DNA of 64,000 bases from Microbacterium sp. zg-B185 (GTDB taxonomy: Bacteria; Actinomycetota; Actinomycetes; Actinomycetales; Microbacteriaceae), in contig NZ_CP126739.1 in NCBI RefSeq assembly GCF_030246885.1, positions 2,294,001 to 2,358,000 on the forward strand, in the 5' to 3' direction. The position numbers and the translations under genes are program-made. Positions 32,871 through 42,226 of the stretch are shown piece after piece (within the stretch, counting starts at the first letter, position 1; the number at the start of each line of letters is the position of its first letter). The notes under the pieces are model-generated. The model had not been told where the DNA came from. It worked only from the letters and a program-made list of their open reading frames with translations, and searched no databases.

Positions 32871-33052
32871 TGAAGAGATCAGATTCCCCGCGTGAAGTGC
32901 AGAGTGCTAAGCACAGCTGGACGGTCAATCTAGGGAGTCGGACATTCAGGGCGGGGTGGGCAGGAGGTTCCTGAACCTCAGCGAGGCCGCCGTCATCGAG
33001 AGGGCATGCTCATGCTGCGCCGCGTGTGCTACAGCGCGCTACACTGTATCCC

Positions 33053-33319
33053 ATGGAGACCGTGACACATCGCGAGATGCGCAACCGCAGTGGCGAGATC
33101 CTGCGCAGGGTTGAGGCAGGCGAATCGGTGCTGGTCAGTAACAACGGCCACCTGGCTGCTCTGATCGTGCCCGTGGGAGGCGATCCGCTTGACGGGCTGA
33201 TCGCACGAGGCGAGGCAAGGCCGGCCCGCACCGGTAGTGATGCGCTGGCAGACATCACGCGAGCGGTTTCGCCAGTGAGTACGCGGGAGCTGCTCGAAGA
33301 CAGTCGAGGCCGCTGGTGA
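33053..33319 (+). CDS. Antitoxin, Phd/YefM type (VapB-like)
   Basis: 88 aa. The N-terminal half is a Phd/YefM-type DNA-binding domain (THREMRNRSGEILRRVEAGE, VLVSNNGHLAALIVPVG). The C-terminal half should wrap and neutralise the toxin. The ATG at 33053 is chosen because it lacks an SD but has TACACT 7 bases upstream as a possible -10 element, suggesting a leaderless transcript. Its TGA overlaps the toxin start in GTGA. It is probably autorepressed with the toxin and helps keep the island in the population. Confidence 0.88.
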   Translation: METVTHREMRNRSGEILRRVEAGESVLVSNNGHLAALIVPVGGDPLDGLIARGEARPARTGSDALADITRAVSPVSTRELLEDSRGRW

Positions 33320-33702
33320 CGGTGGCCTACCTGGACACCTCGGCCGCGATGAAACTGGTGATCGAGGAGACCGAGTCCGAAGCGCTCGTCGCCGCGCTCA
33401 TTGATTCCTCTCGACGCCTGGCGGCGTCGTGGCTTCTGCACACCGAATTGCACTGTGCCGCGGGCCGGCATCCGGCGATCATCTCGATCGATGCGATCAC
33501 GGCGGTGCTCGATGCGGTGAGTCTGGTCGACGTGACGCGCGGGGATCTGCTCGCTGCCGGCACTCATGCTCCGCTGCGTTCGAACGACGCGATACACCTT
33601 GCGACCGCATTGAGGATCGGTGCCGACGAGATCGTCACCTACGATGACGAGCTCGCCCGAGCCGCCGCGACGGCCGGGATCCGGGTGGTCGCCCCAGCGT
33701 GA
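33316..33702 (+). CDS. PIN-domain toxin (VapC-like)
   Basis: 128 aa PIN-domain ribonuclease. Acidic metal-binding residues are visible in VAYLDTSAAMKLVIEETES (Asp6, later Glu), LRSNDAIHLATAL (Asp) and IVTYDDELARAA (Asp). Length and order are typical of VapC. It would cleave RNA when free of antitoxin. The GTG start is coupled to the antitoxin stop. Confidence 0.9.
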   Translation: MTVAYLDTSAAMKLVIEETESEALVAALIDSSRRLAASWLLHTELHCAAGRHPAIISIDAITAVLDAVSLVDVTRGDLLAAGTHAPLRSNDAIHLATALRIGADEIVTYDDELARAAATAGIRVVAPA

Positions 33703-33788
33703 GGGCGGGAGGGCCGCCCACGAAGTCCCGGCTCGCAATGTCGCATCCATCGGCAACGCGTGACGGTACGCCGTGCGCACGGCGCTCG

Positions 33789-34418
33789 TCATAGACCGAT
33801 CGACGGACGGCCAGGCCGAGACGGTCCGTAGTGCGGGCGGCTCGGGTCGTTGTACGGGTCGACCGCCGGCGCCCTCCGCGGCTCCTGGATCCGCACTTCC
33901 GGCGCGAGACCCGCATCACGGGCGCGGGTCATGAGGCGGGTCGCGGTGCTCTGACTGATCTTGAGAGTGTCGGAGACGAGCTTGAGCGGGGGGTAGCTGA
34001 TCGCCGTCGCGACGCGATAGACGGCGATCGCGGCGTACAGGGACTCCAAGGGTTCGCGCCCCTCCTCCGCCTGAACGCGGCTGAGAAACTCACGCACCGG
34101 AATGCGGTCGCGGCCGCCCTCACCCTCTCCGCTGACGCCGACCGTGACGACCTCGAGCGCCGATCTCGTCATGATCCAGTGCGTGCGCACCTCGCGGAGC
34201 ATCTGGCTGGTGATGTCGACGCCTTCTCCTTCGCGCTCGAGAGCGGCGAACACGACGGCAGTGCGGCCGAGCGCCGCATCCCACTCCACGCGCACGGTGA
34301 TCGTGCCGGGGACGTCCTGCTCCCCCGACACGCGCGCATGCCAGGACTTCGGAAGCGTCACGCGGCTGCCGAGATCGATTCGTTCGTCGCTGATGTCATA
34401 TGCCTCGACGTCTGCCAT
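33789..34418 (-). CDS. Hypothetical helix-turn-helix protein
   Basis: 209 aa from ATG 34418 (GTG 34427 is possible). The middle is beta-rich (GTITVRVEWDAALGRTAVVF). Residues about 145-180 contain a recognisable helix-turn-helix (LKLVSDTLKISQSTATRLMT). The tail is proline-rich (DPYNDPSRPHYGPSRPGRPS). No known family is recognised. It converges with the toxin gene. It may regulate island genes or take part in replication or transfer. Confidence 0.65.
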   Translation of the reverse strand: MADVEAYDISDERIDLGSRVTLPKSWHARVSGEQDVPGTITVRVEWDAALGRTAVVFAALEREGEGVDITSQMLREVRTHWIMTRSALEVVTVGVSGEGEGGRDRIPVREFLSRVQAEEGREPLESLYAAIAVYRVATAISYPPLKLVSDTLKISQSTATRLMTRARDAGLAPEVRIQEPRRAPAVDPYNDPSRPHYGPSRPGRPSIGL

Positions 34419-34537
34419 AGAGGCCACTATTCCAGGTCGCCGGCGATTCGCGAAGAAGAGTGTCGATCTTGGCTCACATCTGTGCTAGCTTGCGACGAAG
34501 GGAGACTGACACTGCTGGCTCAAGGAAGGGAAGGGCT

Positions 34538-34717
34538 ATGAACCACTCACCGGAGCACCTTGCTCTTACGATGAAGGATGCCGCCAAGCTCGTCGGCGTC
34601 GACTACCGCACGATCAAGCTCGGCATTGAGAACGGGACGATCCCCACGGTCCAGCTCGGTCCGCGCCGCATGATCCCCCGCGTCCCGCTGCTCCGCGCGT
34701 TCGGCGTCGATGCTTGA
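34538..34717 (+). CDS. Small MerR/excisionase-type DNA-binding protein
   Basis: 59 aa winged helix-turn-helix of the excisionase-like group: LTMKDAAKLVGVDYRTIKLG, then IENGTIPTVQLGPRRMIPRV. GGAAGGGAAGGG precedes the ATG. Proteins like this act as recombination directionality factors or as regulators of integrative elements. It is far from the integrase gene, so an excision role is plausible but not shown. Confidence 0.7.
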   Translation: MNHSPEHLALTMKDAAKLVGVDYRTIKLGIENGTIPTVQLGPRRMIPRVPLLRAFGVDA

Positions 34718-34825
34718 ACAGCAGCAAACGGAGTGCATCAATGAACCGGTGGCCCGGTGGCGGCACCGACTGTCGACTCGGCTAGCGGGCGGACTTGTTC
34801 GCCGTGCGAGAGCGCGCACCGTATC

Positions 34826-36799
34826 TCATGCTGCTCGCGCTCGAGCTGCATCGGCAGCCTCGCCCGAGTGCAGTGCGAAGTCGTCTTGGATCTTCAGCAA
34901 GAGCGCGAGCGTCAGTCGGAGCAATTGCATGTACGCCTCCCGGTGAGCTTTTTCGTCGCGAGGGTTGGGATTCGTGCCGTGGAGGTATCTGTTACGCAGA
35001 TCGTGTCCGTCAGTGAACTCGCTCTTGTTGAGGACGAAGTTGAAGTAGCTCGCCTCGGCCGGGCTGAGCAGAGTTGAACTGAAATTGAGCCACCCCTTTC
35101 CAGCCAGGTCTTCAGCGGCGGCCTCTTCCCGCTGGTAGTGCCCGAAGGGGCCTGCCTCATACGTGTTGATGTCCTTCAGGACAAGGATCTTCGGCAGAGA
35201 ACTGAAGCCGACGGTGCCGTCGTCGACCGACACAAGGCCAGCTGAAACAAGCCAGTCGACGGGCCCTGTTTGATAGTGGTGCAGGTCCTCGTAATTGACG
35301 TGGTTATCCAGGACCAACTGCACGAAGCTTGGCGCGCGGAGGTCGCTATTGATGAAGTTGATTCTCGCCTGATCGCTGAAAAGTAGTCGCAGGGCGGTGT
35401 CGCAGTCTTCGTTGCCGTTCTTGAGTAAGTACTTTCGCTTGACGAGGCTCGGGATCTTCTCCCAGGGGCGCGGCGCAGATGTCATCTCGAGCAGCTCCCG
35501 GTCGATCTCGCCGTCTTCGCAGTAGAGGGTGAACTGCTTGGCGATGCTCTCCATCTCCGCGCAGAGGTGCCGGCATCGTTCGAGGAAGGTCCCGGTCGCA
35601 GTCGAGGGTGCGAAATCAAAGCCCGTGATCCCGAAAGCCTCGGCGATGTAGTCGCCAAAGTACCAGGCGATGACATCCTCGACCTTCGTCCCCTCCTTTA
35701 GCAGGAAGTCGTAGTAAGCCTCGGTGGCGAGGATCGTCAAGCTGTCACGGTGTTTATACGCGGCCCCTCGCGGGTACGTGTCCTTCCCCGCTACCCGCAG
35801 TCCTTCCAACACGCCGATCTCGCTCCGGAACGAAGGCAACGCCAGGAGTCCTCGCTCGTGCATGTATCCGATGATCGTCGTGAAGTTGGCCAGAACCTGG
35901 TCCCGACCCATCGACGACTTCAGATACCGGCCGCCGAATGTGCGCTGATAAAGCCGCCTGGCACCAGCGCGCTCGACCCGATCCCGCAGCGGTTCCTCTT
36001 GATCCGGGTCAATCCCGACCGCGTAACTGATGCCGCTGACCACGTTCGATCTGTCAGCGAAAAGCGCTTGGGTGAGCTCGACCACGCGGCGCTGTGCTGC
36101 GAGCCTGACCTTCGGGGTGAGTCCGATGCCAGCGTTGTCGTGCGCATTTGCGATGGCTTCGATGTAGTTGAGATGAGGCGATTCGCTATCGATGTATTTC
36201 TTGAGCATCTGCTGCGAATCGTCAGCGCTCAGGGTCTCCGGCAAGAAGCACACGCTGGACCCGCTCCGCAGCAAGTGAGCGTTCACCAGGAGCTCGCCGT
36301 ACCTGGCATCGGACAGCAGCATCGCTCGGAGTCGCCCGTCGTGCCCCTTCACGAACGATTTGTCCCCGAGCATCGCCCATAGCGGTACGCCTGCGCTAAC
36401 GAGCGCATCGAATAGCCGTTGCCCACCCACGTTCCTAGCAATCTTGAATCTGCTGATCAACTGGAGCAGATCATGCACGTACTCGCGGTCGAAGCCGGCC
36501 AACTGCTCGACGACGTTCGTGTCGTCGATCGTCGCGAAGAAGCCAGCGAGCTGTCCACGGAGCGCTTTGGCCCGCGACGCGAGCGTCGCACGTTCCTGCG
36601 GGGTGAGAACACTCGGGAGGATGTCGTGCCTCTCGAACTCAAGCGCATTGTGGATCTCGAGAGCATCGTTGAGGGAAGCGATCCTCCCAGCCTCTGGCTG
36701 CGCCCTGAGCAAGGCCACGGCCTCCTCTGCGATCACATAATTCGCGAGATCGCCCGGACCGTAGAACTTGATCCGATCGCGTGGCGCTGGTTCTTCCAT
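34826..36799 (-). CDS. Large hypothetical protein with C-terminal HEPN-type motif
   Basis: 657 aa, no membrane segments, no family recognised. The N-terminal part is helical (LANYVIAEEAVALLRAQPEA, LASRAKALRGQLAGFFATID). Near the C-terminus DLRNRYLHGTNPN (Arg602-x4-His607) fits the R-x4-6-H motif of HEPN ribonucleases, followed by a helix (YMQLLRLTLALLLKIQDDFA) as in Apea/DUF4209-like C-termini. It lies 68 bases downstream of the 392 aa gene on the same strand and is probably its partner. RNA cleavage on phage infection is a reasonable guess, not established. Confidence 0.7.
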   Translation of the reverse strand: MEEPAPRDRIKFYGPGDLANYVIAEEAVALLRAQPEAGRIASLNDALEIHNALEFERHDILPSVLTPQERATLASRAKALRGQLAGFFATIDDTNVVEQLAGFDREYVHDLLQLISRFKIARNVGGQRLFDALVSAGVPLWAMLGDKSFVKGHDGRLRAMLLSDARYGELLVNAHLLRSGSSVCFLPETLSADDSQQMLKKYIDSESPHLNYIEAIANAHDNAGIGLTPKVRLAAQRRVVELTQALFADRSNVVSGISYAVGIDPDQEEPLRDRVERAGARRLYQRTFGGRYLKSSMGRDQVLANFTTIIGYMHERGLLALPSFRSEIGVLEGLRVAGKDTYPRGAAYKHRDSLTILATEAYYDFLLKEGTKVEDVIAWYFGDYIAEAFGITGFDFAPSTATGTFLERCRHLCAEMESIAKQFTLYCEDGEIDRELLEMTSAPRPWEKIPSLVKRKYLLKNGNEDCDTALRLLFSDQARINFINSDLRAPSFVQLVLDNHVNYEDLHHYQTGPVDWLVSAGLVSVDDGTVGFSSLPKILVLKDINTYEAGPFGHYQREEAAAEDLAGKGWLNFSSTLLSPAEASYFNFVLNKSEFTDGHDLRNRYLHGTNPNPRDEKAHREAYMQLLRLTLALLLKIQDDFALHSGEAADAARARAA

Positions 36800-36867
36800 G
36801 AGCCGAGATTATCGGCCGTGTCTCGCAGGGGGTCTACTAGGGTGCGGCAATACTTCCGCTTTGCGCG

Positions 36868-38046
36868 CTACCGCGGAAACGGCTCTCCTTGGGGCCAGGG
36901 CGCCGGGAGAGAGTAGAAGTCGCACAACTCCGCTGCGGGATCGATGTGACGGATGCGATCATCAGCGAGCTCTGCGGATCGCCAGATCGGAAGTGCCGTG
37001 ATCTCGTCCGCGGCGAGCGGGTGGTGCCACAGTTCCGGTACTTCCTGCGTGACGCGCCACGGAGCGATGCTGTGAGCGAGGAGTACTCCGCTCACATGGG
37101 TGTGCTTCCAATCGCCCAGTGAACCCCAGTACCCATCGCGAGCGCGGACGGAGCGGGCATCATTGGAGTCGTTGGGGTTGAACTGGATCTGCCAAGTGCC
37201 GTAGAGGGCACTGATCGCGTCTTCCTCATCATGGAACGGGGTACCGATCATTACCGCAATCAGAAGGGGTGCATCGAGCGCGCCGTACGCGTTCCCCTTT
37301 GATCGAATCGTTTGGCGCAATTCTGACGCGTCATCGAGCCACTGGGCCTCCCCAGAACCGAACACGCCGAGCACTCGATGATCCGGCGCGCCACGCGCGT
37401 CTGCGCGCACGGCAATCGGGCGGAAGCAAACCCGCCAGCCTTGCTCCTCCCACAGGAAGTACTCGCCAGCCCGCTCGCGACCCAGCACGAGCTCAGTCGC
37501 ATCGGGGTCCAGACCGGCGAGCCAACGCTCAAGATCCCGCCTCAACCGGCTGGTTGCCGGGGCGTCTGACCCGATGACCTCTACATCGATCGAGAGGAAG
37601 AAGTTGGGACTATGAATACGGTCTACCGCGTCGTAGAGGTCTTGCCGCCGGGCGATCGCCCCAGTACCCGTCGCAGCGCCGAAGATGCAGGTTGCCTCGA
37701 CATAGAAGCGCTCTTCACCGCGCGTCACGCGGAAGTCGGGAGGGCGGGGCCCTTCGACCGACGGATGCAGCTCGACTTCGTAACCCGCTCGCACGAAAGT
37801 CTCGTGAAGGTACAGTTCCCAGAAGGCGGCTCTCGATTGGCGGTCGCTAGAGGAACGCAGACGCGCCACGATGTCTCGCCTGGCCGCATCCGGGACGCGT
37901 GAAGCCCAGTCTTCGACGAGGTCTCGAATCTGGTCCCAGTACCCTCCCGCAACGCGATTGAGGAACGCCGCCGAATCCTCCGAGTGCGACGCGGGACTCG
38001 GATCAGTTCGCTCACGATCGTCGAAGACGGGATTGAGTGATGTCAC
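36868..38046 (-). CDS. Hypothetical protein with PD-(D/E)XK-like region
   Basis: 392 aa from a GTG at 38046. Residues 72-120 resemble a restriction-like nuclease core: AFWELYLHETFVRAGYEVEL, then Asp104 in PPDFRV and Glu117 in FYVEATC, with Thr119 where Lys is usual. The remainder (AVMIGTPFHDEEDAISALYG, HTHVSGVLLAHSIAPWRV) looks like a second domain of unknown type. The variant ExT may reflect a changed or inactive site. It is the upstream gene of a two-gene unit with the HEPN-motif protein. Confidence 0.65.
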   Translation of the reverse strand: MTSLNPVFDDRERTDPSPASHSEDSAAFLNRVAGGYWDQIRDLVEDWASRVPDAARRDIVARLRSSSDRQSRAAFWELYLHETFVRAGYEVELHPSVEGPRPPDFRVTRGEERFYVEATCIFGAATGTGAIARRQDLYDAVDRIHSPNFFLSIDVEVIGSDAPATSRLRRDLERWLAGLDPDATELVLGRERAGEYFLWEEQGWRVCFRPIAVRADARGAPDHRVLGVFGSGEAQWLDDASELRQTIRSKGNAYGALDAPLLIAVMIGTPFHDEEDAISALYGTWQIQFNPNDSNDARSVRARDGYWGSLGDWKHTHVSGVLLAHSIAPWRVTQEVPELWHHPLAADEITALPIWRSAELADDRIRHIDPAAELCDFYSLPAPWPQGEPFPR

Positions 38047-38155
38047 CCCACGATCCTCCCGGAACAGTCCGACACCGCGGCGTCTGACCCCAGCCTGCGG
38101 CCCCCGGTTACCGCCCGCATGTCGGTCCCTCCGCGCACGGATTCACGCGCATCGT

Positions 38156-38509
38156 CTAAGAGGCGCCATGACGTCGCTCGAACCCGCGCTTCCTTAGTAG
38201 ATCGACCAGTATGTCGGTCACTGAGATCCCGAACTCCACGACGTCAGCCAAGAGGTCAGCATCCGTGGTCACATCGAGAATTTCACCATCCGGCGTGCTC
38301 CTGCTCGTGCGGATACCGCGGAGCATCACAGTGAGCGTCTGCGCGTGCGCGTACCTCGAGCAGATCGTCCACCAGTATGCAAGATCTTTGCCTGCTGGTC
38401 CGAGGTGGTTTCGCGCTGCATTAACGACAAAAGACGGCGTCAGCCCCTTCTTGTCCCGGATAGCCCGCCCGAAGGCTTGCGCGCTGCGCCCCCGCGAAAT
38501 CGAACGCCG
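38156..38509 (-). pseudogene. Gene remnant downstream of the relaxase
   Basis: After the relaxase stop the same frame remains open for 117 codons without a good start, and reads like protein: GLTPSFVVNAARNHLGPAGK, DLAYWWTICSRYAHAQTLTV, EILDVTTDADLLADVVEFGI, SVTDILVDLLRKRGFERR. It looks like the C-terminal part of an unrelated gene joined here by deletion. Internal GTG and ATG codons occur only in the second half. No family is recognised. The 38047-38155 remainder shows nothing. Confidence 0.45.
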
Positions 38510-41251
38510 CTAGATCCCGATCCCACGCGCGGCATTCGGCGACCCAACAACCGGCCCCGTCCACATCGCCAAGTCGCGGGCTCGCGCCGCGCGCCGCATC
38601 TCCGCCTGGGCCGCGCGCACAGCGTCCTGCATCGTCAGCTCCGGCGTGCCGCGCTGCATCGATTCGGCGAGACACTCGCGGGCGGCGGTATCCGTCCGGG
38701 CGACCACGATCGCGATGTTGTGCACCCGCCCGCGTGTGAGGCCGACGTACAGGCCCGCCGCGTCCACGTTCGGCCCGACCACTGAGGCGTCGGCAGTGTC
38801 GCCCTGCACGCCATGCACTGTCGACGCGTAGGCGAGCTGCAGGTGCTCACGCGCATACTCGGCAGACACCCGCCGGAACTCGCCGCTGTCGCCAACCGAC
38901 ACAAGATCGACAAACTCCTCGCGGATTTCCCGCACGATCCACTGCGCACGATTCTCGACGCCCGTGAGCCGGTCGTTACGGCGGGTCTGGACGGTGTCGC
39001 CGACGAGGATGCGCTGCTCCCCCATCCCCCACGCGGCCGCGGCGGGATCCAGCTCGCCGTGATCGACTCGCCGCTGCTGGATCGCGTCGTTGATGGCATC
39101 AGCCTCAGCGTTGGTACCGGAAACCAACGTCACCCGCTTGCCACGCGCGTGCCACTCGAAATAAGCGTCGATCATCCGCTCACGGGCTGCATCATGATGA
39201 TCGACCCGCACGACATGACCGCGTTCCGCCAGCTCACCGGCGACCGGCAGCGCATGCTCGCGGTCGCTCGTGTTGCGCAGCCGCAGCGTGAGCGCCGCGT
39301 ACTCGGCATCCCGGAACCGATGCACCGTGTCGAGCTCGACCGCGGCATTTGCGTGCCGAATCGCCGAACCCATGGCACCGGAATGTCCGACCGGCAGCGC
39401 CTGGTGCGGGTCCCCGACGAACGCGAGCCCTACCCCCTGTTCGATCGCAAGATCGGCGAGCACGTTCGCCGTCTGCAGATCGACCATGCCCGCTTCATCG
39501 ACCACAATTCGATCGCGAGAACGCAACACATACTGCGCCGGCCCGCCATACGCGACGCCCGTGCTGGGGTCGATCTCCCCCACGCGCAGTCGTGACCACA
39601 CCTTGGCACCAGCCTGATCGGCACCCCACCGGTAGCCGTGGTCGGCGAGCAGCGCATGAATACTGGATGCTGCAGCCCCCACCTCGCGAGACGCCACCGA
39701 CGCCGCCTTCCGGGTCGGAGCGACGACGAGCATCCGCCGCCGTTGCGCACCGAGCGCTGCGAGCGCAACACGCAGCATCATCGTCTTGCCTGTGCCAGCG
39801 GGGCCTGTGACCGTCACGAGCCCGCCAGTACCGGCGATAGCGCACGCCGCAACGCCCTGCGAAGTATCCAGCGTCGAGATGTCCTCGTTGGGCGCGAACC
39901 GATACAACTCATTCGGCAGGAGCGAGCGCCCCGGCCGGGCAAGCACATCAAGGCGTCCGGCGAGGCGCACCTTGGCCCGCACTGTCTCGGTCGCCATGAA
40001 GGCCTTTACGTGCGCTGGTGGAACGTCGGCAACGAGCCGATAGACGGCCTTCGCGGCGCGCGTCGTTACCTCGACGATCACGTCGTCGAGCTGGTTGCGC
40101 TCGACAGCGATGCCCGTCCGCGAGAGTGCGCGTATTGCGCCAGCGCGGATGTCGAATGTGCTGAACCGCCCGCCGCATGATGTGGACCGTTGGTCCGCAT
40201 CCACAATCGCCGCCGCAGCGAGCAGTTCCAGATCGAGCGCGTGCAGGTCTGTCGAAGCGACTGCAATCGGTGCACGCGCGGTGATCAGGCTCGGATCGAT
40301 CGCCGCGATCTCGTCACGGACGCGCGACTCCCACGACATCTCGTCGAGGTCAGCCGGCTTGTTCGGTCGCGCCACCGCCCACGCGCGCCGGTCGATCTGA
40401 TGGAGCAGGTCGACGCTCGGCGCCGATCCCCGGTGCGCCGCCGACCACTCCGCGATCAGACGCGCGCGGTTGGCCTCGATCTGCGCCGAGCGGCGCGAGA
40501 GTGGGCGCACGGCGCCGGCGAGTTCGGTGATCTCCCCCGCGTCGTCGAGCGTGTACCCGTGGCGCGCGAGCGCGGCGATCCACGCGGGGTCTGTGCGGGC
40601 GGCGAGCTCGCCCTCGGCGTTGACGACGGTGTGCAGCTTCATCGCGACGCGCGAGTCGAGGTTCGACCACTTGCCGTCCGCACCGAGCACCTTGATGTTC
40701 AACCACAGGTGACGGTGAATGTGCGGGTCGAGCGCCCGGGATCGACGATGCTGCAGCTCGACGACCTCGATACGCGTGATCTCCTCGCGAACGAGCCCAC
40801 CATGCCCGCGCCGCGCGTTGAGCTCGATCTGCCACGTCAGCAGGATGCGCTCACGCAGCCGGTCTTGGAGCGCCTCGAACTCGCCCGCGAGCTCGGGATG
40901 CAGCAGCGCCGCGATGCTGTACGACTTCGGGTGATTGAGGGTCCCATCGAGCAGCAGGTCAGCGTCGGGGCTCAGCCGCTGGTGGCCTCGCTCCTCCCCC
41001 GTGGCCGGGTCGTGCCCGGTAAGCCAGACACGAAGTCCGCCGGCTGTGAGTTCGTCGGACGTGATGACGCCGTTGTCGACGATGAACCGAGAGACGGTTG
41101 AATCGGATGCTGCGCCATACGCCTCGAGCGCTTCGGCGCCCGTCGGGTAAGGCATGTGGGCGTCGCATGTGCCCTCGAGAGCGTACGAGATCGCATGCCG
41201 AACCCCACGGGATTCGACACCCCTCTTCCATCGCTCCAGCCCTCCGCGCAT
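38510..41251 (-). CDS. MobF-family relaxase/helicase (TraA-like)
   Basis: 913 aa conjugative relaxase. The N-terminal TrwC-type relaxase domain has candidate catalytic tyrosines (HAISYALEGTCDAHMPYPTG) and the metal-binding three-His motif in ALDPHIHRHLWLNIKVLGAD. The second half is a RecD/TraI-type helicase: Walker A GPAGTGKT near residue 480, Walker B RIVVDEAGMVDL near 585, and YASTVHGVQGDTADASVVGP near 815. It would nick one strand at oriT, remain attached and lead transfer. No secretion system is visible. A damaged relative of its 3' part lies at 13368-13885. Confidence 0.92.
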   Translation of the reverse strand: MRGGLERWKRGVESRGVRHAISYALEGTCDAHMPYPTGAEALEAYGAASDSTVSRFIVDNGVITSDELTAGGLRVWLTGHDPATGEERGHQRLSPDADLLLDGTLNHPKSYSIAALLHPELAGEFEALQDRLRERILLTWQIELNARRGHGGLVREEITRIEVVELQHRRSRALDPHIHRHLWLNIKVLGADGKWSNLDSRVAMKLHTVVNAEGELAARTDPAWIAALARHGYTLDDAGEITELAGAVRPLSRRSAQIEANRARLIAEWSAAHRGSAPSVDLLHQIDRRAWAVARPNKPADLDEMSWESRVRDEIAAIDPSLITARAPIAVASTDLHALDLELLAAAAIVDADQRSTSCGGRFSTFDIRAGAIRALSRTGIAVERNQLDDVIVEVTTRAAKAVYRLVADVPPAHVKAFMATETVRAKVRLAGRLDVLARPGRSLLPNELYRFAPNEDISTLDTSQGVAACAIAGTGGLVTVTGPAGTGKTMMLRVALAALGAQRRRMLVVAPTRKAASVASREVGAAASSIHALLADHGYRWGADQAGAKVWSRLRVGEIDPSTGVAYGGPAQYVLRSRDRIVVDEAGMVDLQTANVLADLAIEQGVGLAFVGDPHQALPVGHSGAMGSAIRHANAAVELDTVHRFRDAEYAALTLRLRNTSDREHALPVAGELAERGHVVRVDHHDAARERMIDAYFEWHARGKRVTLVSGTNAEADAINDAIQQRRVDHGELDPAAAAWGMGEQRILVGDTVQTRRNDRLTGVENRAQWIVREIREEFVDLVSVGDSGEFRRVSAEYAREHLQLAYASTVHGVQGDTADASVVGPNVDAAGLYVGLTRGRVHNIAIVVARTDTAARECLAESMQRGTPELTMQDAVRAAQAEMRRAARARDLAMWTGPVVGSPNAARGIGI

Positions 41252-41559
41252 GGCGCCAGGCTAGGCTAGGTTTTCCGGGTTATCCAGGGATTTTTCTGCG
41301 TTGCAGGTAACTGTCGCAAAGTGGTTTCAAAGGGTGTCGTCCACCGCGGGTGCCTGCGTGCATCGTGGTCTATCTGTCGGTGTTCGGGGGTGAGGTCGCA
41401 TCAGGGCTCAGCGTCGGAGTGATGGCCGGCACCGGGTCGCTCTTCGTCGTCGCCTCCGGGCTTGGATTTCATCGGTCCCTCTCTGTGTCTAGGTTTCCGC
41501 GGCCTCCGGCACGGTGTTTGGAGCTAGACCTAATGTGGGCCGCCCGCATCCTGGGATTC

Positions 41560-42110
41560 AAGGAGAAGGCACAGGAGGGCGCCCGTCGCGAAGCGCAGAA
41601 GCGCACAATCAAGCACTGGTGTAAGCATCGACCGGGCCAGCTGCGATTGCCAACTTTTGAGCGTGGAGTTCCCCCGGAGTCGAAGCGCGTGGCCTCGCCT
41701 CGATGCTCGTCACGATCATCAGCGATCTTCCGCGGGGCGTGGCGCAAGTGACACATGTCGGAGACAGGCACTTGGTACTGCAGAGACGGTCACTGAGCAC
41801 CTACTTGACGGACAGCAGCGCCTGACGGCCATGTATCGCGCGCAACGTGACAACGACGAGAAGCAGACATACTTCATCCAGGTGCCAGAGCTCGATGAGG
41901 AGCCCCGCCACGACGACGAAGAGATCTCGAAAAGTATCGAACGCCGGTGGACGAACAACAGGTCAACGCGGTTCCCCGGTGTGGGTGGACTCTGCGACGG
42001 AGTGCCTCCAGAGAGGTCTTACACCTCTACGACTGCCGACCCTGCGCACGACGAGACCATCGCCTGGGTGGATGCGATAAGGTCAGGTTCCTGGTGGTCG
42101 AGGCTCTGCG
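41560..42110 (+). pseudogene. Decayed DUF262 (GmrS-like) gene
   Basis: Pieces of one DUF262 protein appear in order but in different frames: HRPGQLRLPTFERGVPPESK, then MLVTIISDLPRGVAQVTHVG from 41703, then TEHLLDGQQRLTAMYRAQRD and QTYFIQVPELDEEPRHDDEE, then SPVWVDSATECLQRGLTPLR, then DETIAWVDAI. The DGQQRLT motif is the family signature. At least four frame changes make it non-functional. A further open frame ending at 42249 (ALALLEDVKRGNDPFD) overlaps the next start and may be the tail of another lost gene. The 41252-41559 stretch is otherwise empty. Confidence 0.75.
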
Positions 42111-42226
42111 TTCGCTCGGCGGTGTGTTCAGTTCCCTATGTGACCGAGCGCGAGAGTTCAGCGCGATTCTAGATGGCATGGCGCGGCCCTTTGCTTCGGC
42201 GCTTGCTCTCCTCGAGGATGTGAAGC

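Noticed and set aside
32310..32873. Rightward 187-codon open frame across the left attachment site
   Set aside because: Starts inside the FGD-like gene in another frame and spans the island junction; translation is not protein-like.
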